Shown: positions 13,440 through 23,188, numbered from the stretch's first letter. The stretch: 64,000 nucleotides of DNA from Biformimicrobium ophioploci (GCF_030270605.1 NZ_BSYJ01000001.1:434001-498000); one strand, 5' to 3'. Numbers and translations are program-made. Notes: generated from the letters alone by a model not told the origin.

Positions 13440-13555
13440 CGCCTTGTCGCAAGCTGTTGGAGGTGGATTGGTGACTGCCAGAAGTGTAGTTATCGAAATT
13501 CGAAACTCGAAACCCGAAAAAAGGGCCACGCACCGCCTGGCCTGTTGACCGCCAT

Positions 13556-13579
13556 AAAAAAAGCCCCTCATCGAGGGGC
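13556..13579 (-). terminator. Rho-independent terminator of the minus-strand methyltransferase gene
   Basis: Read on the minus strand, the stem CCCCTC / GAGGGG with a 3-nt loop is followed by GCTTTTTTTATGG. It lies about 50 bp past the stop at 13628. Confidence 0.85.
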
Positions 13580-13627
13580 CTTGTTTACATCGCCTGAATG
13601 CGGGGCAATTTAAATCTATGCTTCTGT

Positions 13628-14731
13628 TTAAATCTTTGCTTCGATGATCAGGTTCGCCATGGACTCGGTGGCTACCCGCACGCCACTGAATCCGGCCTGG
13701 TTCAGTACTTCTGACAGTCGCTTCGGCCCAGCCTGCGCGCCCAGTGCAAGGCCTACTTCCTGAGACTTGGAGCACGGCGTGCAGAGGAAAGTTGAGCCGG
13801 CATAGAACAATGCGCTGAGCGGGTTCATATTATCTTCCAGCGCATCCTTCGCCATAGGCTCCACCAGCAACAGTTTGCCGTCCTTTGCCAGGCAGTTCCG
13901 TGCCTGTCGCGCGGCGCCCACCGGATCCCCCATGTCGTGCAGGCAGTCGAAGTAGCAGATCAGGTCATAGGGACCGCCGGCGATATCCTTCGCAGTACAG
14001 ACTGAAAAGTGGGTGCGGCCATCTACCCCGGCTTCCATCGCCGCCTGTTCTGCCGCGGCAATGGAGTCGACGTGGTAATCGACGCCGTAAAACTCGGAGT
14101 TCGGGAAAGCTTTGGCCAGGATGATCGTTGAAGCGCCGTGGCCACAGCCTACATCCAGCACTTTCGCACCGCGCTCGAGTTTTTCCACCACGCCGTCCAG
14201 CTTGTGCAGCCAGTCATCGATCAGGAAGGTCTTGTAACCGGGGCGGAAAAACCGCTCGGTACCCCGGAACAGGCACTGGTGGTGCTGGTGCCACCCAAAG
14301 CCGTCACCGGTCCTGAATGCCTCTGCGATATCATCCGCCGAGTGATACATGCTCCGTGTCACGGACGCCGCTGCCGCCATAAAAGCTGGCGAGGTGTCAT
14401 CCGCCAGCACCGCGGCATGTTCGGGCGGCATACTGAATTTCTTTGTGGCGGCTTCGTAATCGATATAGCCGTGCGCCGCCAGCCCACTGAGCCACTCGCG
14501 CACATAGCGCGCATCGAGTGCAGTTTTTTCAGCCAGTTCATCACTGGTCACCGGCGCTTCTGCCAGTGCTGCCAGCAGGCCGAGCTGGTCGCCAACATAG
14601 ACCAGCGCCTGCGCGCCGGTTGCGGCCAGGTCGCCGATCACACGGCCGGCAAAAGCTTCCACTTTTGCCATATCGATGGGGGTTGCCTCAGCAGTTACTT
14701 CTACTTCTACCTCGGAAATCTCGGTTGTCAT
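13628..14731 (-). CDS. Class I SAM-dependent methyltransferase with N-terminal winged helix
   Basis: The protein has an N-terminal dimerisation/winged-helix domain (about residues 15-115, including LGLLAALAEAPVTSDELAEKTALDARYVREWL) and a C-terminal Rossmann methyltransferase domain with motif I VLDVGCGHGASTIILAKAF near residue 190 and the acidic loop EFYGVDYH. This is the architecture of the Rv2258c-like family, whose substrates are mostly unknown. The start ATG 14731 (MTTEISEVEVEVTAEATP) has GGAG a few bases upstream and gives 367 residues; the longer frame to 14980 is not supported. It is monocistronic with its own terminator, and its neighbours do not suggest a substrate. Confidence 0.85.
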   Translation of the reverse strand: MTTEISEVEVEVTAEATPIDMAKVEAFAGRVIGDLAATGAQALVYVGDQLGLLAALAEAPVTSDELAEKTALDARYVREWLSGLAAHGYIDYEAATKKFSMPPEHAAVLADDTSPAFMAAAASVTRSMYHSADDIAEAFRTGDGFGWHQHHQCLFRGTERFFRPGYKTFLIDDWLHKLDGVVEKLERGAKVLDVGCGHGASTIILAKAFPNSEFYGVDYHVDSIAAAEQAAMEAGVDGRTHFSVCTAKDIAGGPYDLICYFDCLHDMGDPVGAARQARNCLAKDGKLLLVEPMAKDALEDNMNPLSALFYAGSTFLCTPCSKSQEVGLALGAQAGPKRLSEVLNQAGFSGVRVATESMANLIIEAKI

Positions 14732-14991
14732 GGGGTTCTCCAGTAGGAACGATACCGCGGAAGAGCGCGAATGTCCGGGCAGGGGGCTGCCCCTGAGCTC
14801 TGATGTCCGGAAAGGTTTTTTTAACGAACGGCCGATGAATGCGCCACGGGGTTTCGCCAGGGAAAGAAGTTTGTCCCGCCATCCGGCAAAAATAGCGCCA
14901 GTGGCTTGCCCAACTGTGATGTAGCTTCCAGAATAGGCGCCCTTCAGTGCCCCGCTGCGGGACGCAGGAAAACAGAACAAGAGAACGAAGT

Positions 14992-16353
14992 ATGAGCATC
15001 GATGTTGTCATCCTCGCCGCGGGCAAAGGTACCCGTATGCGCTCCGACCTGCCCAAGGTCCTGCACCCGATCGCGGGCAAACCCATGTTGGGCCACGTGG
15101 TCGATGCCGCCAAGGCGCTCGGTGATGTACAGATCACGGTGGTGATTGGCCATGGTGCGGAGCTGGTACGGGAAACCTTCGCTAACAGCGATGTGGCATT
15201 CGTGGAGCAGACCGAGCAGCTCGGTACCGGCCATGCGGTGGCGCAGGCACTGCCAAATTTGCGCCCCGGCGCCACCACGCTGGTGCTGTATGGCGATGTG
15301 CCCCTGATCCGTGCGGGCACCCTGCAGGGCCTCCTGGCAGCGGCGGAACACGGGCCAGCCCTGCTTTCCGTGGATATGGACAACCCCGCCGGTTATGGCC
15401 GTATCGTGCGCGACAACGCCGGCCGCGTGCAGGCGATTGTCGAGGAGAAGGATGCCAGTGGCGAGCAGCTGCAAATCTGCGAAATCAACACCGGCATCCT
15501 TGCCGCGCCGGCGGACCGGCTTGCGGAATGGCTGCCAAAGCTGTCCAACAACAACGCCCAGGGCGAGTATTACCTGACCGATGTGGTGGCCATGTCGGTG
15601 TCCGAAGGTGTGGCGGTCAGTGGCGTACGCGCCAGCGACCCGGTGGAGGTGGCCGGCGTCAACAGCCGTTTGCAACAGGCGGAGCTGGAGCGCGCCTGCC
15701 AGCGGCGCCAGGCGCAGGACCTGATGGTCCAGGGTGTGACCCTGCTGGACCCGGCCCGGATCGATATTCGCGGCAGCCTGCAGTGCGGCACCGACGTCAG
15801 TATCGACATCAACTGCGTGTTCGAGGGCGATGTGGTGCTTGGCGACGGCGTGCAGGTGGGTCCCAACTGTGTCATTCGCAATGCACAGATTGCGGCTGGC
15901 ACTGTGGTCAACGGCTTTACCAGTATCGATGGTGCCGACGTCGGCCCGGACTGCAACCTCGGCCCCTACGCGCGCCTGCGCCCGGGTACGGCACTGGCCC
16001 GCGGCGCCAAGATCGGCAATTTCGTGGAAACCAAGAAGGCGCAAATCGGCGCCGGCTCCAAGGTCAATCATCTCTCCTATGTGGGTGACGCCGAGCTGGG
16101 CAAGGATGTGAATGTCGGTGCCGGTACCATCACCTGCAACTACGACGGCGTGAACAAGTTCCGTACCGAGATCGGCGACAACGCCTTTATCGGTTCCAAC
16201 AGTGCGCTGGTAGCGCCGGTGAAAGTCGGCGCCGGTGCAACCGTCGGAGCGGGTTCCACCCTGGTGCGCGATGTGGAAGATGCCGAACTGGCCGTGGCGC
16301 GTGGCAAGCAGCGCAATATCAGTGGCTGGCAGCGGCCCACCAAGAAAAGCTGA
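14992..16353 (+). CDS. glmU: Bifunctional UDP-N-acetylglucosamine pyrophosphorylase / glucosamine-1-phosphate N-acetyltransferase GlmU
   Basis: GlmU makes UDP-GlcNAc from glucosamine-1-phosphate, acetyl-CoA and UTP for peptidoglycan and LPS. The 453-residue protein (E. coli 456) has the N-terminal uridylyltransferase with [18 protein letters not shown] (residues 8-25), the YGDVPLI metal-site motif and EINTGILA. The C-terminal left-handed beta-helix of hexapeptide repeats (about 250-435) includes the catalytic-histidine-region segment [12 protein letters not shown]. The start at 14992 ([11 protein letters not shown]) follows AAGAGAACGAAG; the upstream in-frame start at 14947 is not needed. glmR and glmS follow, completing the amino-sugar pathway. 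Confidence 0.97.
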   Translation: MSIDVVILAAGKGTRMRSDLPKVLHPIAGKPMLGHVVDAAKALGDVQITVVIGHGAELVRETFANSDVAFVEQTEQLGTGHAVAQALPNLRPGATTLVLYGDVPLIRAGTLQGLLAAAEHGPALLSVDMDNPAGYGRIVRDNAGRVQAIVEEKDASGEQLQICEINTGILAAPADRLAEWLPKLSNNNAQGEYYLTDVVAMSVSEGVAVSGVRASDPVEVAGVNSRLQQAELERACQRRQAQDLMVQGVTLLDPARIDIRGSLQCGTDVSIDINCVFEGDVVLGDGVQVGPNCVIRNAQIAAGTVVNGFTSIDGADVGPDCNLGPYARLRPGTALARGAKIGNFVETKKAQIGAGSKVNHLSYVGDAELGKDVNVGAGTITCNYDGVNKFRTEIGDNAFIGSNSALVAPVKVGAGATVGAGSTLVRDVEDAELAVARGKQRNISGWQRPTKKS

Positions 16354-16366
16354 ACCCCGCCTAAAA

Positions 16367-16390
16367 AGCCGGATCAGCCCTGATCCGGCT
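16367..16390. terminator. Probable terminator hairpin after glmU
   Basis: A perfect 10-bp stem AGCCGGATCA / TGATCCGGCT with a GCCC loop lies 13 bp after the glmU stop. The following CTAATATTGCTCT is only moderately T-rich. Confidence 0.6.
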
Positions 16391-16454
16391 CTAATATTGC
16401 TCTAAAATCATTAAAAACCCCTGACTTTGCACAATCTTCCGTGCGAATCCTGCG

Positions 16455-16511
16455 CTTTCGCCTTGAAATTCCTGCTTTCGCAACGATAATAACTAAGTTT
16501 CAAAACGAAAG
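16455..16511 (+). promoter_or_regulatory. Putative glmR promoter with CTTTCG/CGAAAG operator boxes
   Basis: TTGAAA (16463-16468) and GATAAT (16485-16490) are spaced 16 bp apart. Three copies of a CTTTCG box surround them: direct copies at 16455-16460 and 16475-16480 and an inverted copy at 16506-16511. CTTTC-type boxes are known operators of some DeoR-family regulators such as AgaR, so autoregulation by the downstream gene is a reasonable inference. Confidence 0.45.
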
Positions 16512-16517
16512 ATAAGC

Positions 16518-17318
16518 ATGTCAAAACGTAATACCGCGCAGCGCCGCCACCAGATACTGGCGCTGTTGCAGGAGTCCGGCGAGATCAGCGTCGAGCAGTT
16601 GTCGCGTCGCTTCGCCACCTCGGAAGTCACCATCCGCAAGGATCTTGCGGCCATGGAGAGCCACGGCCTGTTGCTGCGGCGCTACGGTGGCGCCGTACCG
16701 GTGCCGCGCGAGGTGGTGGACGACAACGCCGTGTCCGCCAGCAAGCGTGCAATCGGCGCAGCAGCGGCACAGCTGGTGCGCGATCACAACCGCATCGTCA
16801 TCGATTACGGCCGCACCACTTCCGCGCTGATACCGGCGCTGGAACAGAAACGCGGCCTGGTGGTGATGACCAACTCCCTGCATGTTGCCGCGGCCCTGCG
16901 CGAACTCCACAACGAGCCCACCCTGTTGATGACCGGCGGCACCTGGGACCCGCACTTCGAGGCGTTCCAGGGCCAGGTGGCGGAACAGGTACTGCGCAGC
17001 TATGACTTTGACCAGGCATTTATCGGTGCCGACGGGCTCGACCTGGAGCGTGGCACCTGCACGTTCAATGAACAGGTCGGCCTGTCGCGGGTGATGGCGG
17101 AAGTGGCCCGCCAGGTCGTGGTGATGGCGGAGTCGAGCAAGATCGGGCGCCGGATTCCCAACCTGGAACTGCCGTGGGAGAAAGTTTCCACGGTGGTCAC
17201 CGACAGCAGTATCAGCGCAGAAGCACGTGCTGCGCTGGAGCAGCGCGGCGTGACCCTGGTGGTGGCCGAACTGGATAACGAGATAACGATGGAAGCGCGC
17301 GACGCTTCCGGTAAGTGA
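16518..17318 (+). CDS. glmR: DeoR/GlpR-family transcriptional regulator, GlmR-like
   Basis: The 266-residue protein has an N-terminal DeoR helix-turn-helix (RRHQILALLQESGEISVEQLSRRFATSEVTIRKDLAAMESHGLLLRRYGGA, about residues 9-60) and a C-terminal DeoR sensor domain with KRAIGAAAAQLVRDHNRIVIDYGRTTSALIPAL. Lying between glmU and glmS matches the position of Pseudomonas GlmR (PA5550), a regulator of glmS. The expected ligand is a sugar phosphate such as glucosamine-6-phosphate; that is inference. ATG 16518 is preceded by GATAAG. The stop lies 9 bp before glmS, so the two are co-transcribed. Confidence 0.85.
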   Translation: MSKRNTAQRRHQILALLQESGEISVEQLSRRFATSEVTIRKDLAAMESHGLLLRRYGGAVPVPREVVDDNAVSASKRAIGAAAAQLVRDHNRIVIDYGRTTSALIPALEQKRGLVVMTNSLHVAAALRELHNEPTLLMTGGTWDPHFEAFQGQVAEQVLRSYDFDQAFIGADGLDLERGTCTFNEQVGLSRVMAEVARQVVVMAESSKIGRRIPNLELPWEKVSTVVTDSSISAEARAALEQRGVTLVVAELDNEITMEARDASGK

Positions 17319-17327
17319 GGACTGACT

Positions 17328-19157
17328 ATGTGTGGAATCGTTGGGGCGGTTGCCCAGCGTAATGTGACCGAGATCCTGCTGGAGGGCCTTCGCCGCCTGG
17401 AGTATCGCGGCTATGACTCGGCCGGCGTATGCCTGGTCAATGGCGATGGCAGCCTGCAGTTGCGCAAGCGCATCGGCAAGGTGGCGGAACTGGAGAAGCG
17501 CCTGCACGAGGAACCGGCATCTGGCCACCTGGGCATTGCGCATACCCGCTGGGCGACGCACGGGGTACCGTCGGACGCCAATTCCCACCCGCACCAGTCC
17601 GGCAATATCGCGCTGGTGCACAACGGCATCATCGAGAACCACGAGGAAATGCGCAGCCGCCTGCAGGAGGCCGGCTACGAGTTCCGCTCCGACACCGATA
17701 CCGAAGTGGTGGTGCATCTGGTCCATTCCCACGTGGCCACCGGCAAGGATCTGCTGCAGGCGGTGACCGATGCCAGCAAGGAACTGAAGGGCGCCTATGC
17801 CCTGGGCGTGGTAAGCGCCGAAGAGCCGGGCAAACTGGTGTGCGCCCGTTCAGGTAGCCCGCTGGTAGTGGGTGTGGGCATCGAGGAGAACTTTATCGCC
17901 TCGGACACACTGGCGCTGCGTCAGGTGACGGACCGCTTTATCTACCTTGAAGAGGGCGATATCGCCCTGATCACCGGCGACCAGATCAGCGTGCACGATG
18001 CTGCTGGCGAGGAAGTCAGCCGCCCGGTCAACAAGATCCAGGGTGGCCACGGTACCGCCGACAAGGGTCGCTACCGCCACTATATGCAGAAGGAAATCTT
18101 CGAGCAGGCGGAAGTCGTGGCGGAAACCATGCGCGGGCGGATCAGTGATACCAGTGTGCTGGAGCAGGCATTGGGCGCCCGTGCCCGCGAAATCCTGCCG
18201 CAGGTGGAGCATGTGCAGATCGTCGCCTGTGGTACCAGTTACCACGCCGGCATGGTGGCGCGCTACTGGCTCGAGGACTGGGCCGGCATTCCCTGCTCGG
18301 TGGAGGTGGCCAGCGAGTTCCGCTACCGCAAGACTGCGGTCCGCCCCGGCACCCTGTTCCTGACCATCTCCCAGAGTGGCGAGACTGCGGATACCCTGGA
18401 GGCATTGCGCCAGGGCAAGTCCCAGGGCTACCTGTCCTCACTGGCGATCTGCAATGTCCCCAACAGCTCTCTCGTGCGGGAATCCGACCTGTGCCTGATG
18501 ACCGAGGCCGGCCCGGAAATCGGCGTCGCCTCCACCAAGGCGTTCACCACGCAGCTGGTGGCGCTGCAGCTGTTCACTATCGCCCTGGCAAAACTCAACG
18601 GCATGGCCCATGAGCGCGAGGCCGAGCTGGTGCGCGACCTGCACCGCCTGCCGCAGCTGATGGCGGAAGTGGCGTCACTGGACAGCGTGATCGAGCGCAA
18701 GAGCGAGGCGTTTGCCGAGAAGCACCATGCCCTGTTCCTCGGCCGCGGAGTGCACTACCCGATTGCGCTGGAGGGTGCGCTCAAGCTGAAGGAAATTTCC
18801 TATATCCACGCCGAGGCCTACCCCGCCGGGGAGCTCAAGCACGGCCCGCTCGCACTGGTGGATGCGGACATGCCGATTGTGGTGGTGGCGCCCAACGACG
18901 AGCTGCTGGAAAAGCTCAAGTCCAACCTTCAGGAAGTGAAGGCGCGTGGGGGCGAGTTGTTTGTATTTGCCAGCCGCGATGCCGGTTTCCGCGACGAGGA
19001 AAACGTGACGGTCGTGGACCTGCCGGAACTGCCGGACAGTCTCGCGCCGATCCTGCTAACCGTGCCGCTGCAGCTGCTGTCCTACCACGTGGCGGTGCTG
19101 AAGGGCACGGATGTGGACCAGCCGCGCAACCTGGCCAAGTCGGTAACAGTGGAGTAA
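17328..19157 (+). CDS. glmS: Glutamine--fructose-6-phosphate aminotransferase (isomerizing) GlmS
   Basis: GlmS converts fructose-6-phosphate and glutamine to glucosamine-6-phosphate, the first committed step of hexosamine synthesis. The 609-residue protein equals E. coli in length. The N-terminal class II glutaminase domain begins [11 protein letters not shown] with catalytic Cys2. Two SIS domains follow, with [16 protein letters not shown] near residue 348 and the C-terminal signature [11 protein letters not shown]. The gene sits 9 bp after glmR. It ends in a strong terminator 87 bp downstream. Confidence 0.98.
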   Translation: MCGIVGAVAQRNVTEILLEGLRRLEYRGYDSAGVCLVNGDGSLQLRKRIGKVAELEKRLHEEPASGHLGIAHTRWATHGVPSDANSHPHQSGNIALVHNGIIENHEEMRSRLQEAGYEFRSDTDTEVVVHLVHSHVATGKDLLQAVTDASKELKGAYALGVVSAEEPGKLVCARSGSPLVVGVGIEENFIASDTLALRQVTDRFIYLEEGDIALITGDQISVHDAAGEEVSRPVNKIQGGHGTADKGRYRHYMQKEIFEQAEVVAETMRGRISDTSVLEQALGARAREILPQVEHVQIVACGTSYHAGMVARYWLEDWAGIPCSVEVASEFRYRKTAVRPGTLFLTISQSGETADTLEALRQGKSQGYLSSLAICNVPNSSLVRESDLCLMTEAGPEIGVASTKAFTTQLVALQLFTIALAKLNGMAHEREAELVRDLHRLPQLMAEVASLDSVIERKSEAFAEKHHALFLGRGVHYPIALEGALKLKEISYIHAEAYPAGELKHGPLALVDADMPIVVVAPNDELLEKLKSNLQEVKARGGELFVFASRDAGFRDEENVTVVDLPELPDSLAPILLTVPLQLLSYHVAVLKGTDVDQPRNLAKSVTVE

Positions 19158-19244
19158 CCCATATCAGTGAACGGATTCTTTTGTTTGGTCACAAATCGTT
19201 TTGCGTGATTTGCCGAATTGCTCGTCTAATAGGCAAACGCAATG

Positions 19245-19275
19245 AAAAAAGGCCCTCTCCCGGGCCTTTTTTTTT
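19245..19275. terminator. Rho-independent terminator after glmS
   Basis: AAAAAAGGCCC and GGGCC followed by nine T form a strong stem with a short loop. It is effective on the plus strand and also has a U-tract on the minus strand, where it could help stop transcription from the antiporter gene. Confidence 0.9.
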
Positions 19276-19282
19276 GATCTAC

Positions 19283-19400
19283 GGGGTCAGAGCCAAGGAT
19301 TTATGGGGTCAGAGCAAAAGCTCTGACCCCATAAATCGAAAATCGGGACCCTCGGGGTCAGAGCTTTTGCTCTGACCCCACACATCCCGGCTCTGACCCC
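19283..19400. repeat. Cluster of six GGGGTCAGAGC repeats forming two palindromes
   Basis: The 11-mer GGGGTCAGAGC occurs directly at 19283-19293, 19305-19315 and 19354-19364, and inverted at 19320-19330, 19369-19379 and 19390-19400. The second and third copies form a perfect palindrome with 17-bp arms (19299-19315 and 19320-19336) around AAAA; the fourth and fifth form an 11-bp-arm palindrome around TTTT. It lies between the glmS terminator and the convergent antiporter gene. The pattern resembles the REP/BIME elements associated with RAYT transposases, but no transposase gene is in the window. Confidence 0.85.
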
Positions 19401-19406
19401 ACTCAT

Positions 19407-21248
19407 CTACAGACCGGGTTTGCTCCCCTGCCCACTCTCCCAGTGACCGTCCAGGTGCAGGTCCACCTCGCGCCGGTCCTCCTGCAGGGCCTGCAGCAGC
19501 TGCTCGCGATAGGCCTTGGTTTTCTCGATATGCTGTGACTCATCTTTCCAGTAGGGGAACAGCTGCTCCAGCATACGCTGGTCGTAGGCCTTGAACTCCA
19601 GCGCCGCGCGGCGTGCGCGGCTGGCGCGCCAGCCCAGTAGCCGCAGCGCGCATTCACCAATCGCCAGTGCGCTGTCCACCGTCTCGCGGAACACATGGGT
19701 CACCCCCGCTTCCATCAGTGCGTACTGGTGCATGCGGTTGCGCGCCCGCGCCAGGATTTTCAGGTGCGGGAAATGGGTGCGGACCTGGTCGACAATAGCC
19801 AGTGACTCTGCCTGGTTGTTCAGGGTCAGGACCAGCAGTTTGGCCTTGTCCGCACCGGCAGCCTTGAGCAGCTCCGGTCGTGATGCATCGCCGTAGAAGG
19901 CGCGGATGCCATAGCGCCGCACCAGATCCAGCTGTTCCGCGTTGCGCTCCAGCAGCGTGGTTTCGAATCCGCACAGGTTCAGCAGGCGACCGGTAATCTG
20001 GCCAAAGCGGCCGTAGCCGACGATGATTACCGGCGTGTCGGTATCGGGAATCTCATCCGCCTCGCGATCGCTCTCGCCGCGCAGGAAGCGCGGTTGCACC
20101 AGCTTTTCATGCACCAACATCAGCAGCGGTGTGGTGGCCATCGACAGCGCTACCACTGCCACCAGTATTCCTTTCAGGTCCTCGGAAACAATTTCGTGAC
20201 GGCCGGCAAATGCCAGCAGCACAAAACCGAATTCACCGGCCTGCGCCAGCGAAAAGGAAAACAGGTAATTCTCTCCCGGTGACATGCCGGCAACCTTGGA
20301 CAGCCCGAACAGGATCGCAAACTTGACCACCGCCAGCATGGCCACCAGGCCGAAGATCAGCATCGGTTCACTGGCAATCAGGCCGAAGTCGATGCTCGCG
20401 CCCACCGTAATGAAAAACAGCCCCAGCAGCAGACCCTTGAAGGGTTCGATATCAGCTTCCAGCTGGTGCCGGTATTCACACTCCGCCAGCGCAACGCCCG
20501 CGATAAATGCGCCCAGTGCCGGCGAGATGCCGATGGCATTCATCAATGCGGCGATGCCCACCACTATCAATAGCGCGGTGGCAATAAACAGCTCGCGCAG
20601 GCGACTGCCGGCAACGCGCCGCAACAAACGCCCGAGCAGGTAGCGTCCTGCCAGCAGGATACCCACCAGTGAAACCACCACCACCAGTGTCTGTTGCCAG
20701 CCGCTGAGCCCCTCGCCGGTGCGGATCTCGTAGGGCGCCAGCAGCGGCAGCAGTGCGAGCATCGGGATGACAGCGATATCCTGGTAAAGCAGCACCGAGA
20801 AGGCCGCGGTACCGCCCTCGGTTTTCATCAGCCCTTTCTCGGACAGCGTCTGCAACACAATGGCGGTGGACGACAGTGACAGCACCATGCCTACGGTGAT
20901 GGCCTCGCGCATCTGCAGTCCCATGGCCAGTGCAACGGCAATCAATACGGCGCTGGTCAGCAGGACCTGTGCGCTGCCGACTACCAGGATGGGCCCGCGC
21001 ATATCCCAGAGTTTTTTCAGCTGCAGTTCGAGCCCGATCAGGAACAGCATCATCACCACGCCAAACTCGGCAAAGTGCATCACGTCTTCCTGTTCGCCAA
21101 CGAGGCCGAAGATATGCGGGCCAATCAGCGCACCCGCCACCAGGTAGCCGAGCACCGAGCCGAGTCCGAGACGCTTGAAGATGGGTACCGCGATCACTGC
21201 CGCAAGCAGGTAGATACTGATCTGGACGAGAATATTGCCGTGTTCCAT
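19407..21248 (-). CDS. Monovalent cation:proton antiporter-2 (CPA2) family protein, KefB/KefC-like
   Basis: This inner-membrane K+ efflux / H+ antiporter is of the Kef type, typically gated by glutathione adducts for protection against electrophiles. The 613-residue protein has about twelve membrane helices (residues 1-385), including LGYLVAGALIGPHIFGLV, LSLSSTAIVLQTLSEKG and LLYQDIAVIPMLALLPLL. The conserved segment EYRHQLEADIEPFKGLLLG matches the KefC Q-loop region. An RCK-N domain starts at VIIVGYGRFGQITGRLLNLCGFETTLLERN (about 415-445). It is preceded by an ancillary oxidoreductase gene 24 bp upstream, as in E. coli kefF-kefC. That partner is interrupted by a stop codon, which may affect regulation. 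Confidence 0.9.
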   Translation of the reverse strand: MEHGNILVQISIYLLAAVIAVPIFKRLGLGSVLGYLVAGALIGPHIFGLVGEQEDVMHFAEFGVVMMLFLIGLELQLKKLWDMRGPILVVGSAQVLLTSAVLIAVALAMGLQMREAITVGMVLSLSSTAIVLQTLSEKGLMKTEGGTAAFSVLLYQDIAVIPMLALLPLLAPYEIRTGEGLSGWQQTLVVVVSLVGILLAGRYLLGRLLRRVAGSRLRELFIATALLIVVGIAALMNAIGISPALGAFIAGVALAECEYRHQLEADIEPFKGLLLGLFFITVGASIDFGLIASEPMLIFGLVAMLAVVKFAILFGLSKVAGMSPGENYLFSFSLAQAGEFGFVLLAFAGRHEIVSEDLKGILVAVVALSMATTPLLMLVHEKLVQPRFLRGESDREADEIPDTDTPVIIVGYGRFGQITGRLLNLCGFETTLLERNAEQLDLVRRYGIRAFYGDASRPELLKAAGADKAKLLVLTLNNQAESLAIVDQVRTHFPHLKILARARNRMHQYALMEAGVTHVFRETVDSALAIGECALRLLGWRASRARRAALEFKAYDQRMLEQLFPYWKDESQHIEKTKAYREQLLQALQEDRREVDLHLDGHWESGQGSKPGL

Positions 21249-21272
21249 GGCGTACTTTTTTTGGAGCCTGTG

Positions 21273-21863
21273 TCAGGGGTTGATCTGTTGATTCAGGTAC
21301 TGGCCGCCACCGAATTCACAGATATCGAATTTATTGGCCTTGGTCAGAAACGACAGCGCGCGGGCATAGGTCTGCGCCGTTTTTTTCACTTCGCTGTCAT
21401 CATTACGCATTTCGTGGGGGGCATGCACCACAAAAGGCTGCAGGTAGCGCATGCCACAGAATGCCGCTGTCTGCCGGAACGGTAACAGGTATTGCTCCAG
21501 CGAGGCACCGGGTTCGCTATAGGCTTCCAGGCTGGCACCGGTGGAGACTGCATTGCAAAGGTACTTGTCGCGCAATGCGATACCGCCTTCGCCGAAGGCA
21601 AATCCCGGCTCAAATACGCAATCCATCCATTACTTCATCAGTGCCGGGCAGCTGTACCAGAACAGTGGATGCTGCAGCACCACCACATCGTGATTGCGCA
21701 GCAGAGCCTGCTCCTGTGCCACGTCGACATAGAAATCCGGATAGCACTCATACAGGTCACGCACCGTTACATGAGGCACTGTGCCAGCTGCCTGCAGCAT
21801 CGCGCGATTGATGCGCGAGCTTTCCAGGTGCGGGTGTGCAAAAACGACCAGAACAGAGCGCAT
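21273..21863 (-). pseudogene. KefF/KefG-like NAD(P)H oxidoreductase with an in-frame TAA
   Basis: Reading from ATG 21863, the frame encodes MRSVLVVFAHPHLESSRINRAML and continues to HPLFWYSCPALMK. It then hits TAA at 21630-21632 (codon 78), and resumes in the same frame as WMDCVFEPGFAFGEGGIALRDK to the normal end at 21273. E. coli KefF reads HPMQWYSIPPLLKLWIDKVF here, so the stop replaces the Leu between Lys and Trp; no bases are gained or lost. TTA to TAA would be a single substitution. Without the stop the protein would be about 195 residues, normal for the flavodoxin-like family that activates Kef channels. It could be a recent nonsense mutation, a sequencing error or, less likely, readthrough. 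It lies 24 bp before the antiporter gene. Confidence 0.85.
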
Positions 21864-21943
21864 GGGGGGAATGATCCTGAGATGGTTTTGGCGCTTCAGT
21901 ATAAGGTAAAGCGCCAGTGGCCGCATGACGCGGCGGGTGGTGG

Positions 21944-23188
21944 TTACTCTGGTGCGATCGGCCGGTGCGCACGTGCCAGTACCAGTGCGCTGAACAGTGC
22001 CGCGCTTGCGCACAGCGCCATCAGCGCCGCAATGGGCACCAGGTTGCCGGTGTGTAGGCTGTTGGCCAGGGCGCCCAGGATCGCACCGGCAATAAACAGG
22101 GTCGCGCCGTAGAGCGCATTGGCACTGCCGCTGATGTTCGGAAAAAATTCCAGGTAACAGGCCGAGCAGTTCGGCCCGGTAATGCCGATGGCACCGATTG
22201 CGATCACCAGGGGCACCATCCATACCAGGATCTCGCGCACACCGGTCAGTGCCACCAGAAGCAGTAGCACGGTACCGAGCAGGTGCAGGATCACCCCGGC
22301 GACGAGGATGCGTCCCGGTTCGAAGTACCTGAGCAAGCGGATATTCAGCTGGATGGTGAGCGCCAGCCCCAGCACGCACATGCCGAAGTAGATCGGGAAA
22401 GTCGCCGCGTTTGCGCTGAAGAATTCCATGAACACGAACGGCGCGGTGGTGATGTACACAAACAGGGTGCCGCTCACCAGCGACTGGGTCAGCAGGAAGC
22501 CCATGGCACGTCGGTTGCGGATCACGGTGCGGTAATTGCCGAGCAGCTGTCGCGCGGGCTGGCGCTGGCGCTTGGCCCGTTTGTAGCTGGAAACCGTTTC
22601 CGGCAGCAGCACGCGCACCAGTACGAGCATCAGCGCGGCGTAGGCCAGCAGGAATACGAAAATGCTTTTCCAGCCGAACGGCACCAGCAATAGCGAGCCG
22701 ATCACCGGTGCCGCCAGCGGTGCCAGCAGCATCATGGAAGTAATGATGGAGAAAATTCGCGCCGCCTCTCGGCCGTGGAACAGGTCGCGCACGATGGCCG
22801 CGCTGATGACGGTGGCAAAACCACCGCCAGCTGCCTGCAGGAAGCGCAGCAACACCAGTGTGTCGGCCCTGTCTACCAGCAGGATGCAGACAGTCGCGGT
22901 GATAAATGCGAGCAGGCCGGTAGTGCCGATCAGTCGCCGGCCATAGCGATCCGACAGCGGGCCGCCCAGCAGCTGGCCCAGGGCAAAACCGAGCAGGTAA
23001 CTGGAAACCGACTGCTGGATATGCGCCACGCTGGTGCCGAAGGCCGCGGCCATGGCGGGAATCGCCGGCAGGTAACTGTCGATCGCAAACGGTGTCAGTG
23101 ACACCAGTGCCGCCAGCCACAGGGCGAGGCCCTTGGGTGCTATAGCAGCGACAGGTGCCTGGGTTGGCCCGGGTGAATCAGCGCTCAT
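21944..23188 (-). CDS. Bcr/CflA family multidrug efflux MFS transporter
   Basis: This is a 12-helix major facilitator of the drug:H+ antiporter-1 family (Bcr/CflA). The start is ATG 23188 (MSADSPGPTQAPV), with GGAG upstream; the frame stays open to 23227 but those 13 residues are not needed. The product is 414 residues. The MFS signature LGGPLSDRYGRRLIGTTG falls at about residues 75-92 after helix 2, and the Bcr motif SFAIDSYLPAIPAMAAAF-like segment (TPFAIDSYLPAIPAM) is in helix 1. The substrate cannot be told. It lies 80 bp upstream of the interrupted oxidoreductase gene on the same strand, so the three may form one transcript. Confidence 0.9.
   Translation of the reverse strand: MSADSPGPTQAPVAAIAPKGLALWLAALVSLTPFAIDSYLPAIPAMAAAFGTSVAHIQQSVSSYLLGFALGQLLGGPLSDRYGRRLIGTTGLLAFITATVCILLVDRADTLVLLRFLQAAGGGFATVISAAIVRDLFHGREAARIFSIITSMMLLAPLAAPVIGSLLLVPFGWKSIFVFLLAYAALMLVLVRVLLPETVSSYKRAKRQRQPARQLLGNYRTVIRNRRAMGFLLTQSLVSGTLFVYITTAPFVFMEFFSANAATFPIYFGMCVLGLALTIQLNIRLLRYFEPGRILVAGVILHLLGTVLLLLVALTGVREILVWMVPLVIAIGAIGITGPNCSACYLEFFPNISGSANALYGATLFIAGAILGALANSLHTGNLVPIAALMALCASAALFSALVLARAHRPIAPE

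Noticed and set aside
13440-13775. Upstream extension of the TPR gene to 656 residues
   Set aside because: The added residues are compositionally odd and would bury a clear signal peptide that starts at 13439.
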